A DNA stretch of 8,630 nucleotides, taken from contig JAEWHN010000269.1 in NCBI GenBank assembly GCA_023387775.1, positions 1-8,630 of the forward strand, written 5' to 3'. The DNA is from Pseudomonadota bacterium (GTDB lineage Bacteria > Pseudomonadota > Alphaproteobacteria > Rhizobiales > Rhizobiaceae). Below the pieces are notes generated by a model, which worked only from the letters and a program-made list of their open reading frames with translations, was not told the DNA's origin and did no database searches. Positions 1-5,967 of the stretch are shown here, piece after piece. Position 1 is the stretch's first letter; each line of letters opens with the position of its first letter. The position numbers and the translations under genes are program-made.

Positions 1-292
1 GCGTGCCACCCATGATCGAAACCAGCGCCGGCGTGATGGCATTGGTGACGCCGGGCCCGAGCGTCACCACCGCCGCGCCGACATTGCCGGTCACGCGCGA
101 ATGCGCCTCCGCCATGAAGCATGCGGCCGATTCGTGCCGGGCATGGACCAGCTGCAGCCCCTGACGGGCGCAGGCCTGGTAGATGGAGTTGATCGGACCG
201 CCCGAAACCGAGAACACATTGGCCACCCCGGCCGACTTGAGCCACTTTACTATGGCTGCTCCGCCGTCGAATTTTTCCATGTCGATTTCCAT
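1..292 (-). CDS. ThDP-dependent enzyme (acetolactate synthase / benzoylformate decarboxylase superfamily), N-terminal part
   Basis: The first 97 codons of a gene that continues past the left edge. The residues fit the N-terminal pyrimidine-binding (PYR) domain of thiamine diphosphate enzymes: an SVSGGP turn near residues 28-33, the HARHESAA segment (50-57) with Glu54 in the place of the conserved Glu that activates the cofactor, and the GPGVTNAI motif (79-86). Full-length members are about 530-600 residues and end in a ThDP/Mg-binding PP domain, which is not visible here. The family includes acetolactate synthases, 2-oxoacid decarboxylases and carboligases, and this fragment cannot separate them. 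It lies 16 bp after the SDR stop codon on the same strand, so the two are probably co-transcribed. No Shine-Dalgarno is clear before the ATG at 292; the in-frame ATG at 280 is an alternative start. Given the neighbours, a 2-oxoacid decarboxylase is the inferred role. Confidence 0.85.
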   Translation of the reverse strand, partial: MEIDMEKFDGGAAIVKWLKSAGVANVFSVSGGPINSIYQACARQGLQLVHARHESAACFMAEAHSRVTGNVGAAVVTLGPGVTNAITPALVSIMGGT

Positions 293-308
293 TGAATTTG
301 TGAATTGA

Positions 309-1097
309 TCAGTAAGCGCGCGACTTGCCGCCATCGAGGGCGATGGCGGTGCCGGTGATGAAGCCGGCACGCTCGGAAGCGAGCGTGGCGACGATAGCGC
401 CGAAATCCCTGGGGTCGCCGAACTTGCCGGCCGGGACCTCCTCAAGCCACAGCTTCTCCGCATCCTGGCGGGAGAGGCCCTCGATCCTCATGCTCGACTC
501 GACGAGATATTCCATGCGGTCGGTGGCGAAGGGGCCAGGGCACAGGCAATTGACCATGATGCCTTCATGCGCGAATTCGATCGACAACGACTTGGCCAGC
601 CCCACCATGGCGAGCCGCACGGAGTCGGACAGCACCATGTTGGGCTGAACGACCTTCACGCCGACGGTGGTGATGAAAATGATGCGGCCCCAGCCGCCGG
701 CCTGCATCAGCGGCAACACCATGTGCGACAGGTCGACCATTGGCAGCAGGCTCTCATTGAGGGCCGTCTCCCACGCCTCGCGCGGAACGTCCAGGAAAGG
801 CCCCGCCGCCGGCCCGCCGGTGTTGCCGACGAAAATATCAAGGCCGCCGAACTGGCGCACCACCGCGTCCACGCCCGGCTGCAAGGTCTCGCGCTTGGTC
901 AGATCGATCTGAACGGCGATGGCTTCGGATGCGCCCGCGTCGCGCAAATCGTCCAGCAGGTCCTGCATCGCCTCCATATTGCGCCCGGCCACCGCCACGC
1001 GCGCGCCTTCGCCCGCCAGCGCAAGCGCAGAAGCGCGTCCGAGACCGCGCGACGCAGCCGTCACCAGAGCGCGTTTTCCTTTTAGCCCGAGATCCAT
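309..1097 (-). CDS. Atypical short-chain dehydrogenase/reductase (SDR)
   Basis: A 262-residue Rossmann-fold oxidoreductase of classical SDR length. The nucleotide-binding motif near residues 13-20 reads TAASRGLG rather than TGxxxGxG. NTGGP (92-96) stands in for NNAG, Asn114 is kept, and the C-terminal PG and TGTAIALDGG (249-257) elements are typical. The catalytic YxxxK is absent: the aligned position reads S157-D-S-V-R161, and the usual Ser is Thr (143/144). This matches the 3-oxoacyl-ACP-reductase-like SDR subgroup that is known to lack the standard tetrad, so annotation as a reductase is uncertain. An upstream in-frame ATG at 1148 would add 17 residues; the ATG at 1097 is preferred because GGGGAGGG lies 5 nt before it and the SDR domain starts right there. 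It leads an apparent operon with the ThDP enzyme and is divergent from the aldehyde dehydrogenase. Substrate unknown. Confidence 0.9.
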   Translation of the reverse strand: MDLGLKGKRALVTAASRGLGRASALALAGEGARVAVAGRNMEAMQDLLDDLRDAGASEAIAVQIDLTKRETLQPGVDAVVRQFGGLDIFVGNTGGPAAGPFLDVPREAWETALNESLLPMVDLSHMVLPLMQAGGWGRIIFITTVGVKVVQPNMVLSDSVRLAMVGLAKSLSIEFAHEGIMVNCLCPGPFATDRMEYLVESSMRIEGLSRQDAEKLWLEEVPAGKFGDPRDFGAIVATLASERAGFITGTAIALDGGKSRAY

Positions 1098-1131
1098 CGA
1101 AGCCCTCCCCTTCCTGATATCTGGTGCGACA

Positions 1132-1158
1132 ACTATGGCATTGCACACACACTGTCAA
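1132..1158 (-). promoter_or_regulatory. Candidate promoter for the SDR/ThDP-enzyme operon
   Basis: On the minus strand an exact TTGACA (complement of 1153-1158) is followed after 15 nt by CATAGT (complement of 1132-1137), which matches four of six -10 positions. A start about 7 nt further would leave a leader of roughly 28 nt before the SDR ribosome binding site. The spacing is shorter than ideal and no upstream element supports it, so this is a tentative call. Confidence 0.35.
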
Positions 1159-1162
1159 TTCA

Positions 1163-1191
1163 TGTCGACAATAATGTTTTATCTGTATACA
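1163..1191. promoter_or_regulatory. Candidate tandem operator: TGTCGACA and TGTATACA
   Basis: Two perfect 8-bp palindromes of form TGTNNACA lie at 1163-1170 and 1184-1191, with centres 21 bp apart, about two DNA turns. They occupy the divergent promoter region between the SDR and aldehyde dehydrogenase genes. Palindromes with a GTATAC core are common operators of GntR-family regulators of the FadR (FCD) branch; that regulator assignment is inference, and no such regulator gene is recognised in the window. Confidence 0.45.
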
Positions 1192-1193
1192 AA
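1165..1193 (+). promoter_or_regulatory. Candidate promoter for the aldehyde dehydrogenase
   Basis: TCGACA (1165-1170, five of six to TTGACA) and TACAAA (1188-1193, four of six to TATAAT) are separated by exactly 17 nt. They sit in the only AT-rich patch between the divergent genes. The two palindromes described separately overlap the -35 and the -10, which would suit repression of this promoter. Confidence 0.4.
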
Positions 1194-1246
1194 ATGAAGG
1201 CCGGATTGAACCAGCGCCTGAACAAGCCCGGCGCAGCACTTTCTCC

Positions 1247-1252
1247 AGGAGG
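1247..1252 (+). promoter_or_regulatory. Ribosome binding site deciding a TTG start
   Basis: A perfect AGGAGG ends 5 nt before the TTG at 1258. No in-frame ATG is well placed nearby, and the protein from this TTG has normal family length, so the site fixes the aldehyde dehydrogenase start. Confidence 0.8.
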
Positions 1253-1257
1253 AAACA

Positions 1258-2724
1258 TTGACCACCAGCATCCCACTCATCCCCATCGTCTGCGGCGATC
1301 AGGTTCTGACGGAAGGATCGGACGGCGTAGGCCAGACCACCGATCCCGCGACCGGCCTTGTCATTGCCCAATTCGCACGCGCGGGCGCCCGCGAGGTGGA
1401 CATGGCGGTGGCCGCCGCGCGCGAGGCATTTGACAACGGCCCCTGGCGCAAGATGCGCCCGTTCGAACGCGGACGCATTCTGCAGCGCATCGGCGAGCTG
1501 ATGCTCGCGCGGCGCGACGAAATCGCCCGCATGGAAAGCATGGACAGCGGCAAGCCTCTGCGCGACGCCTATTGGGAAGTCGACTGCTCGGCCCGGTTCT
1601 TCGAGTTCTACGGCGGCGCCGTCGACAAGATGCACGGCAGCTCCATTCCGCTCGGCCCCGACTGGTCGGACTGGACGGTCAAGGACGCGGTCGGCGTCAG
1701 CCTGCACATCATCCCGTGGAATTACCCGTTCCAGCTTATCGCGCGCGGCGTGGCGCCTGCCCTTGCGGCCGGCTGCTCGGTCATCATCAAGCCGTCGGCC
1801 GAAACGCCGGTCACGGCCTATGAGTTCGTGAGAATCTGCCAGGAAGCCGGCCTGCCGGCAGGCCTGGTCAATCTGGTGAACGGCCGCGGCTCGCTGGCCG
1901 GCGATCTCCTGGCCCGGCACAAGGGCGTGGACCAGATCACCTTCACCGGCTCGGTCGCCACCGGCGAGCGCGTGCTTGTCGCGGCGGCCTCGCACGCCAT
2001 CCCCTGCTCCATGGAATTGGGCGGGAAGTCGCCGCAGATCGTGTTTGCCGACGCCGATCTCGACAAGACGCTGCCGATCATCGCCGGCGGTTTCCTCACC
2101 CATTGCGGGCAGGTCTGCAATGCCGGCACGCGGCTGTTCGTCCACCGCTCGATCCATGACACCGTCGTGGAACGCCTCCATGCGCGGATCTCTTCGATAA
2201 CGCTTGGCGCCGGCGTGGACGACCCGGACATGGGCCCGCTGATCAGCAGGTCGCACCAGCGCGACGTCGAAGCCTATTTCGAGGTTGCCCGCCAGGACGG
2301 AGACCTGCTGCTCGGCGCCGCCAAGCCTTCGCACGCCGCCCTTTCTGAAGGTGCCTTCGTGCAGCCGGCCCTGGTCGTCGGCGCCAGCAACGATGCGCGG
2401 ATCGCGCGTGAGGAAATCTTCGGGCCGATCCTCACCGTCATCCCCTTCGACACCGCCGAGGAAGCGGTGCGCATGGCCAATGACTCGCCCTTCGGCCTCG
2501 TCGCCGGCGTCCACACCACCAATATCAACGCCGCGCTCAGCGTCGCCGAAAAGATGCGCGTCGGGCAGGTGTGGATCAATTCGTTCGGCGTCGGGCTGGA
2601 CGTCGAATTCCCCTTCGGTGGCTACAAGCTTTCCGGTTTCGGCCGCGAAAAGGGCCTGGAAGCTCTGGCTGCCTACCAGCAGATCAAGAACATCGCCATT
2701 CATCATCCGATGCCGATGGCCTGA
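1258..2724 (+). CDS. NAD(P)-dependent aldehyde dehydrogenase
   Basis: A 488-residue cytosolic enzyme that oxidises an aldehyde to its carboxylate; length is standard for the superfamily. Key elements are present in order: PWNYP with Asn155 for oxyanion stabilisation, IIKPS with Lys178 for cofactor binding, FTGSVATG (229-236), MELGGKSP with the general-base Glu253, the nucleophile Cys287 in GQVCNAG, and EEIFGP (385-390) with the cofactor-ribose Glu. The segment around 92-107 (MESMDSGKP and following) resembles the broad betaine-aldehyde/aromatic-aldehyde branch, not the CoA-acylating or succinate-semialdehyde types, but this does not fix a substrate. Translation starts at TTG behind a strong AGGAGG. 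The gene is divergent from the SDR/ThDP-enzyme pair and convergent with the FMN dehydrogenase. In context it would remove the aldehyde released by the ThDP enzyme (inference). Confidence 0.95.
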   Translation: MTTSIPLIPIVCGDQVLTEGSDGVGQTTDPATGLVIAQFARAGAREVDMAVAAAREAFDNGPWRKMRPFERGRILQRIGELMLARRDEIARMESMDSGKPLRDAYWEVDCSARFFEFYGGAVDKMHGSSIPLGPDWSDWTVKDAVGVSLHIIPWNYPFQLIARGVAPALAAGCSVIIKPSAETPVTAYEFVRICQEAGLPAGLVNLVNGRGSLAGDLLARHKGVDQITFTGSVATGERVLVAAASHAIPCSMELGGKSPQIVFADADLDKTLPIIAGGFLTHCGQVCNAGTRLFVHRSIHDTVVERLHARISSITLGAGVDDPDMGPLISRSHQRDVEAYFEVARQDGDLLLGAAKPSHAALSEGAFVQPALVVGASNDARIAREEIFGPILTVIPFDTAEEAVRMANDSPFGLVAGVHTTNINAALSVAEKMRVGQVWINSFGVGLDVEFPFGGYKLSGFGREKGLEALAAYQQIKNIAIHHPMPMA

Positions 2725-2738
2725 ACGGATCAATGCCG

Positions 2739-2764
2739 GAGCCGGCCGCGAATGCGGCCGGCTC
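2739..2764. terminator. GC-rich hairpin between convergent genes, likely bidirectional terminator
   Basis: GAGCCGGCCGC (2739-2749) and GCGGCCGGCTC (2754-2764) form a perfect 11-bp stem with a GAAT loop. It begins 14 nt after the aldehyde dehydrogenase stop and lies before the FMN dehydrogenase stop on the other strand, the expected place for a shared terminator. Only two T residues follow on the plus strand, so it lacks a canonical U-tract. Confidence 0.6.
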
Positions 2765-2805
2765 TTCCGGGCACCGGTTTCACCCGCACCGTCCGGCGAT
2801 TGCGA

Positions 2806-3987
2806 TCACCGCAGAACCGGCCCACCGTTCCCTGCCAGCGCCGTCTCGTCCACATCCGCGATGGACCCATAGCCTGCCAGGATCATCGTGCGCTCCAGTT
2901 CGCTGCGCAGGATTTCCAGCGCCTTGGCCACGCCGGCCTCGCCGCCCGCACCCAGGCCGAACAGGGTGGCGCGGCCGCAGAGCGCCACACTTGCCCCAAG
3001 TGCCATCGCCTTGAACACGTCACTGCCCCGACGAAAGCCGCTGTCGACGAGAATATCGCAGCCGCCCTGCAGCCGCTCGCGAATTGCCGGCAGAAGGTGG
3101 ATCGGGCTTGGCGCGCCGTCGAGCTGGCGCCCGCCATGGTTCGACACGACCACCGCATCGGCGCCGCATTCCGCAGCCGCCAGCACCTCCTCCGGCCGCA
3201 TCAGCCCCTTCACGATGAGCTTTCCGGGCCAGATCGAACGCAGCCATTCGACTGACTTCCATGAGATCGAGCGGTCCATCTGCGCGGAGATGAACCTCGC
3301 GCCGTCGATGGCGCTGGTCTGCCCCTTCGGCAGAAACTCGCGCAGATTGCCAAAGCCCGGCGGCCCTTTGGGCACGACCACGTCCAGCACCCATGGCAAG
3401 CGCATCGCCACGTCCAGCTTGGCCCGCCAGCTCAGGCGGCCGGGCCCGACAAAATTGTGCTTGTCACCCTCGCGATTGCCGACAGTGATCGCATCGGTGG
3501 TCAGCACCAGCGCTTCGCAGCCCGCATCGCGCGCGCGCTGCACGAGACGTTCGGTGATGGACACATCGTTGAGCATGTAGAGCTGGAACCAGTGCCTTCC
3601 GCCGGCAAGCACGCCGGCCACCTCCTCGATGGAGCTGCTCGACATGGTGCTCTGGGTGAAGGGGATTCCCGCCCGCATCGCGGCGCGCGCCAGCGCAAGG
3701 TCGCCATGGCACGAGAGCATGCCGTTGTAGCCCGTCGGCCCGATGGCGATCGGAAGCTCGGTTCTCCGGCCGAGCACGGTGGTCGACAGATCGATCTCGC
3801 CAATGCCAGCCAGCTGTCGCGGCACGATCCGCACATCGGCGAATGCGGCGCGGTTTTCGGCCAGGGTTATCTCGTCGTCCGCGCCGCCGTCGACATATTC
3901 GAACGAGAACCGCGGCACGCGGCGGCGCGCCAATTCGCGAAGATCCGCAATGTTTCGCACATCGCGCAGTGACGAGGGTGGCTTCAT
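2806..3987 (-). CDS. FMN-dependent 2-hydroxyacid dehydrogenase, mandelate dehydrogenase (MdlB)-like
   Basis: A 393-residue TIM-barrel flavoenzyme that oxidises a 2-hydroxyacid to a 2-oxoacid. Visible active-site and FMN-binding residues: Tyr31 (FEYVDGGADDE), IGPTGYNG (82-89), Gln135 and Tyr137 (FQLYML), Thr163/Asp165 and Arg172 (LTTDAITVGNRE), Lys260 (IVKG), the catalytic base His284 and Arg287 (SNHGGRQLDG), and DSGFRRGSD (315-323). The IGPTG, GDLALARAA, GIPF and VGNREGDKHN segments are, from memory, closer to (S)-mandelate dehydrogenase than to lactate dehydrogenase LldD; total length also matches MdlB. The stretch near 190-216 is hydrophobic and corresponds to the loop that anchors MdlB to the inner membrane, suggesting electron transfer to quinone. 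An upstream in-frame start at 4062 is rejected because GGGAGAG lies 5 nt before the ATG at 3987. It lies downstream of the racemase-like gene on the same strand. Confidence 0.92.
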   Translation of the reverse strand: MKPPSSLRDVRNIADLRELARRRVPRFSFEYVDGGADDEITLAENRAAFADVRIVPRQLAGIGEIDLSTTVLGRRTELPIAIGPTGYNGMLSCHGDLALARAAMRAGIPFTQSTMSSSSIEEVAGVLAGGRHWFQLYMLNDVSITERLVQRARDAGCEALVLTTDAITVGNREGDKHNFVGPGRLSWRAKLDVAMRLPWVLDVVVPKGPPGFGNLREFLPKGQTSAIDGARFISAQMDRSISWKSVEWLRSIWPGKLIVKGLMRPEEVLAAAECGADAVVVSNHGGRQLDGAPSPIHLLPAIRERLQGGCDILVDSGFRRGSDVFKAMALGASVALCGRATLFGLGAGGEAGVAKALEILRSELERTMILAGYGSIADVDETALAGNGGPVLR

Positions 3988-4104
3988 GACATCTCTCCCG
4001 CCGGTCGCGCCATGCCATCGAGCCGGACAGGCCTGGCCCCGCTGACGCAACCGTTCCGACATTGGCGGCGATGCGGCCGGGCGCCGCAGCCCGCGCCGCC
4101 GATT

Positions 4105-4146
4105 GCGCGCGGGGCGGACGCGCTCCTCGTTGCCCGCCCCGCGCGC
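4105..4146. terminator. Strong GC stem-loop after the racemase-like gene
   Basis: Arms 4105-4117 (GCGCGCGGGGCGG) and 4134-4146 (CCGCCCCGCGCGC) pair perfectly over 13 bp with a 16-nt loop. In the minus-strand transcript the stem begins 12 nt after the racemase-like stop codon. No U-tract follows, so it may act as a weak terminator, a 3' stabiliser or an attenuator that lowers expression of the FMN dehydrogenase downstream. A second possible stem with 7-bp arms (4064-4070 with 4094-4100) lies beside it. Confidence 0.5.
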
Positions 4147-4158
4147 CTCAGCAACGGA

Positions 4159-5175
4159 TCAAACCGTGCTGATGACGTAGCCCTTGCCGCCCTCGTCGTT
4201 CGGATCGAGATGCCATTTGGCGAAGCCGACGATCGACGAGCGGCCCTTGACGGTGGGCACCACGGCGCGATTGCCGGCCACGGTGGTTTCGCGCACGATG
4301 CAGCCCTCGAAGGTGCCCGAGCCGAGCAGCCCTTCGGCCAGGATCGGCTGGCCGACCTTGATGCGCCCGCGCCCTTCGAGCATGGCCAGCATCGCCGATG
4401 TTCCGGTTCCGCCGGGCGAGCGGTCCATCTTGCCGTTGCGATAGGTATGGACACAGCGGTAGAAGGCGCCCTCACGTTCGGAGTCCTGGTAGAAGGTCAC
4501 CAGATCGACTTCGGTGATGTGCGGCTTTTCCGGGTGCACCATCGTGATCTTTTCATTGATCTGCTGCTTGGCGAGCACGCCGAGCCGGGCAAGCTGGGCG
4601 CCATTCTCGGGCGCGATGCGCAAAAAATTCTCCGGCAGCGGAATGGTGATGAAGTAATTGCCGCCGAAGGAGATGTCCGCCATCACCGTTCCCAGTCCGG
4701 GCAGCTCGACGGGAATGTCGCGATCGGCGAGGAAGGCCGGCACGTTCTCGAAGCGGCACCACTCAACCTTGTCGCCGTTGACCTCCACCTCCGAAACGAC
4801 GATCCCGGCCGGAGTTTCAATGCGGATCCGGTTCGGGCTGCTTGCATTGGGCGTCAGGTCGAAAGCGGTCATGATCATCGAGGTGGCGATCGTGCCATGG
4901 CCGCACATGTCGCCATAGCCTTCGCCGTCCAGCCAGATGATGCCGACATCGGCATCCGGGGAGGACGACGGCACGATCAGCGCGCCGAACAGGTCGTTGT
5001 GCCCGCGCGGCTCGTTGAGGATCGCCTTGCGTACCCAATCGAAGCGCTTCTTGAAATGCTCACGCTTTTCAAGCAGCGTCGTCCCGCCGGGAAACAGAAA
5101 CTGCCCGTTGATGATGCAGGTGGTTTCCCCCTCGGTCTGGGTATAGACCGCGTCGACAAATGTCGTTCTTTTCAT
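4159..5175 (-). CDS. Proline racemase superfamily protein with Cys/Gly active site
   Basis: A 338-residue member of the proline racemase / hydroxyproline 2-epimerase / trans-3-hydroxyproline dehydratase superfamily, with normal length. The first catalytic Cys is present in the GYGDMCGHGT motif (Cys91). The second half-site reads DRSPGGTGT (251-259): the position that is Cys in racemases and epimerases, and Thr in trans-3-hydroxy-L-proline dehydratases, is Gly255. The codon is GGC, read directly from the sequence. With one thiol the enzyme is unlikely to be a two-base racemase; one-base elimination, a one-sided isomerisation, or another reaction is more plausible. The N-terminus (VDAVYTQTEGE) also departs from the usual DxHT-G-E pattern. 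The ATG at 5175 is chosen because MKRT is the usual family N-terminus and GGAG lies 9 nt upstream; an in-frame ATG at 5223 would add 16 residues. The gene is upstream of the FMN dehydrogenase on the same strand, with a 171-bp gap. Confidence 0.88.
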   Translation of the reverse strand: MKRTTFVDAVYTQTEGETTCIINGQFLFPGGTTLLEKREHFKKRFDWVRKAILNEPRGHNDLFGALIVPSSSPDADVGIIWLDGEGYGDMCGHGTIATSMIMTAFDLTPNASSPNRIRIETPAGIVVSEVEVNGDKVEWCRFENVPAFLADRDIPVELPGLGTVMADISFGGNYFITIPLPENFLRIAPENGAQLARLGVLAKQQINEKITMVHPEKPHITEVDLVTFYQDSEREGAFYRCVHTYRNGKMDRSPGGTGTSAMLAMLEGRGRIKVGQPILAEGLLGSGTFEGCIVRETTVAGNRAVVPTVKGRSSIVGFAKWHLDPNDEGGKGYVISTV

Positions 5176-5427
5176 TGACTGATGCTCCGGTTGATAGAAT
5201 TCGAATGGTGAGCCGCCCGCCATTCTGTGGGGCTCCGTGCCGTTGACCGGCGCGTCAGGTCGTGCATGACCGTCGGCCGAAGACCGCTCGCGCCGAGGTC
5301 GTGCTCTGAGAGTTTCAGGAGGCCGGCGGGCGCAAGATCGCGCCTTGCCCGGGGACGCCGGCCGTTGGGCCAGTCTTCAATGGCGTGAACGAAAATAGAT
5401 GCTTGTATTGACTGCCACCCTCCCCAA

Positions 5428-5441
5428 GACACCGAAGTGTC
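5428..5441 (-). other. Small hairpin with a UUCG tetraloop
   Basis: In the minus-strand reading GACAC-TTCG-GTGTC forms a 5-bp stem with a C(UUCG)G loop, a very stable RNA tetraloop. It lies about 250 bp upstream of the racemase-like start and would be in its leader if transcription begins further up. It could be chance at this size. Confidence 0.3.
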
Positions 5442-5659
5442 CGCCGTATTGTTGCCGGGATGGTAGGGTGGCGGGTGGCGTCCGCACAGTGAATATAACT
5501 GGGTTGTCTTTTAGCAAAACTAAATCCGCTCCCCTCTGGGCAACAAGTTCGGCACCGCTTTCGCACGGCTGAATGCGGCCAAACCGCCGTGTTGCGGGAA
5601 TTTTTGTGCTGGCCATGGGCCTGGAGCAGTCTCCACACGGGCCTGGCAGCCGGGCTTCA

Positions 5660-5684
5660 CCGTCATTGACAGCCAGAATGACGG
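5660..5684. repeat. Inverted repeat CCGTCATT / AATGACGG
   Basis: Perfect 8-bp arms at 5660-5667 and 5677-5684 with a 9-nt spacer. It directly abuts the next palindrome. It may be a short dispersed palindromic element or part of a regulatory region upstream of the transporter; one copy cannot decide. Confidence 0.45.
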
Positions 5685-5700
5685 ATGCAAGCCTTGCATC
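5684..5700. promoter_or_regulatory. Candidate operator: 17-bp palindrome GATGCAAG-C-CTTGCATC
   Basis: Perfect 8-bp arms around one central base, with a further ATGCAA at 5706-5711 and TTGCA at 5723-5727. The repeated TTGCAT/ATGCAA half-sites about 270 bp before the transporter start suggest a binding site for a dimeric regulator. The protein that would bind is not identifiable from the window. Confidence 0.4.
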
Positions 5701-5955
5701 AATGAATGCAATACAAATGGTTTTGCACTCAATACTTCACGTTTCAAAGGCCTGAAAGGCACGGAAGCGCGACAAGGGATTGATGCCACGGTTCGAGCAG
5801 AACGGCGTGGCCAAGGGGAGGAACGGCGCTGTTCGAAGCGTTGCCAGGCGGACGCCATACCGCGAGGCGGACAAGCACCGCTTCCGGCCCTCCCGAAATC
5901 ATTGCGCCGATTTGAGCGGCGGGTTCGTCTTGTTCCTCGCCAGAAAGGGTTCATG

Positions 5956-5960
5956 GAGGA
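5956..5960 (+). promoter_or_regulatory. Ribosome binding site deciding a GTG start
   Basis: GGAGG ends 7 nt before the GTG at 5968, ideal spacing. The in-frame ATG at 5953 has a purine-rich run only 3 nt away, and the ATG at 5974 is 13 nt from GGAGG, so GTG is preferred. Confidence 0.6.
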
Positions 5961-5967
5961 TGCGCAA

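Larger units (their letters stand above)
5176..5967. other. Divergent intergenic region without a convincing gene
   Basis: About 790 bp separate the divergent racemase-like and ABC transporter genes. Short frames exist on both strands, but none shows a recognisable domain, a good ribosome binding site and sustained coding bias together. The stretch is less GC-rich than its neighbours, with an AT-rich patch at 5485-5530. It contains the palindromes listed separately and must hold the promoters of both flanking transcripts. I see no clear consensus promoter for either. Confidence 0.6.

Noticed and set aside
838..2733. A 631-codon open frame on the minus strand across the SDR and the aldehyde dehydrogenase
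   Set aside because: It is antisense to an aldehyde dehydrogenase with all catalytic residues, has no domain of its own and reflects the stop-poor complement of GC-rich codons.
4159..5175. Hydroxyproline degradation cluster
   Set aside because: The FAD D-hydroxyproline dehydrogenase and the DapA-like deaminase of that pathway are absent from the window, and the racemase-like protein lacks the second catalytic Cys.
5641..5728. Possible sigma-54 promoter (TGGCAG near 5644 and TTGCA elements)
   Set aside because: The GG and GC dinucleotides do not fall at the required -24/-12 spacing with a matching TTGC element.
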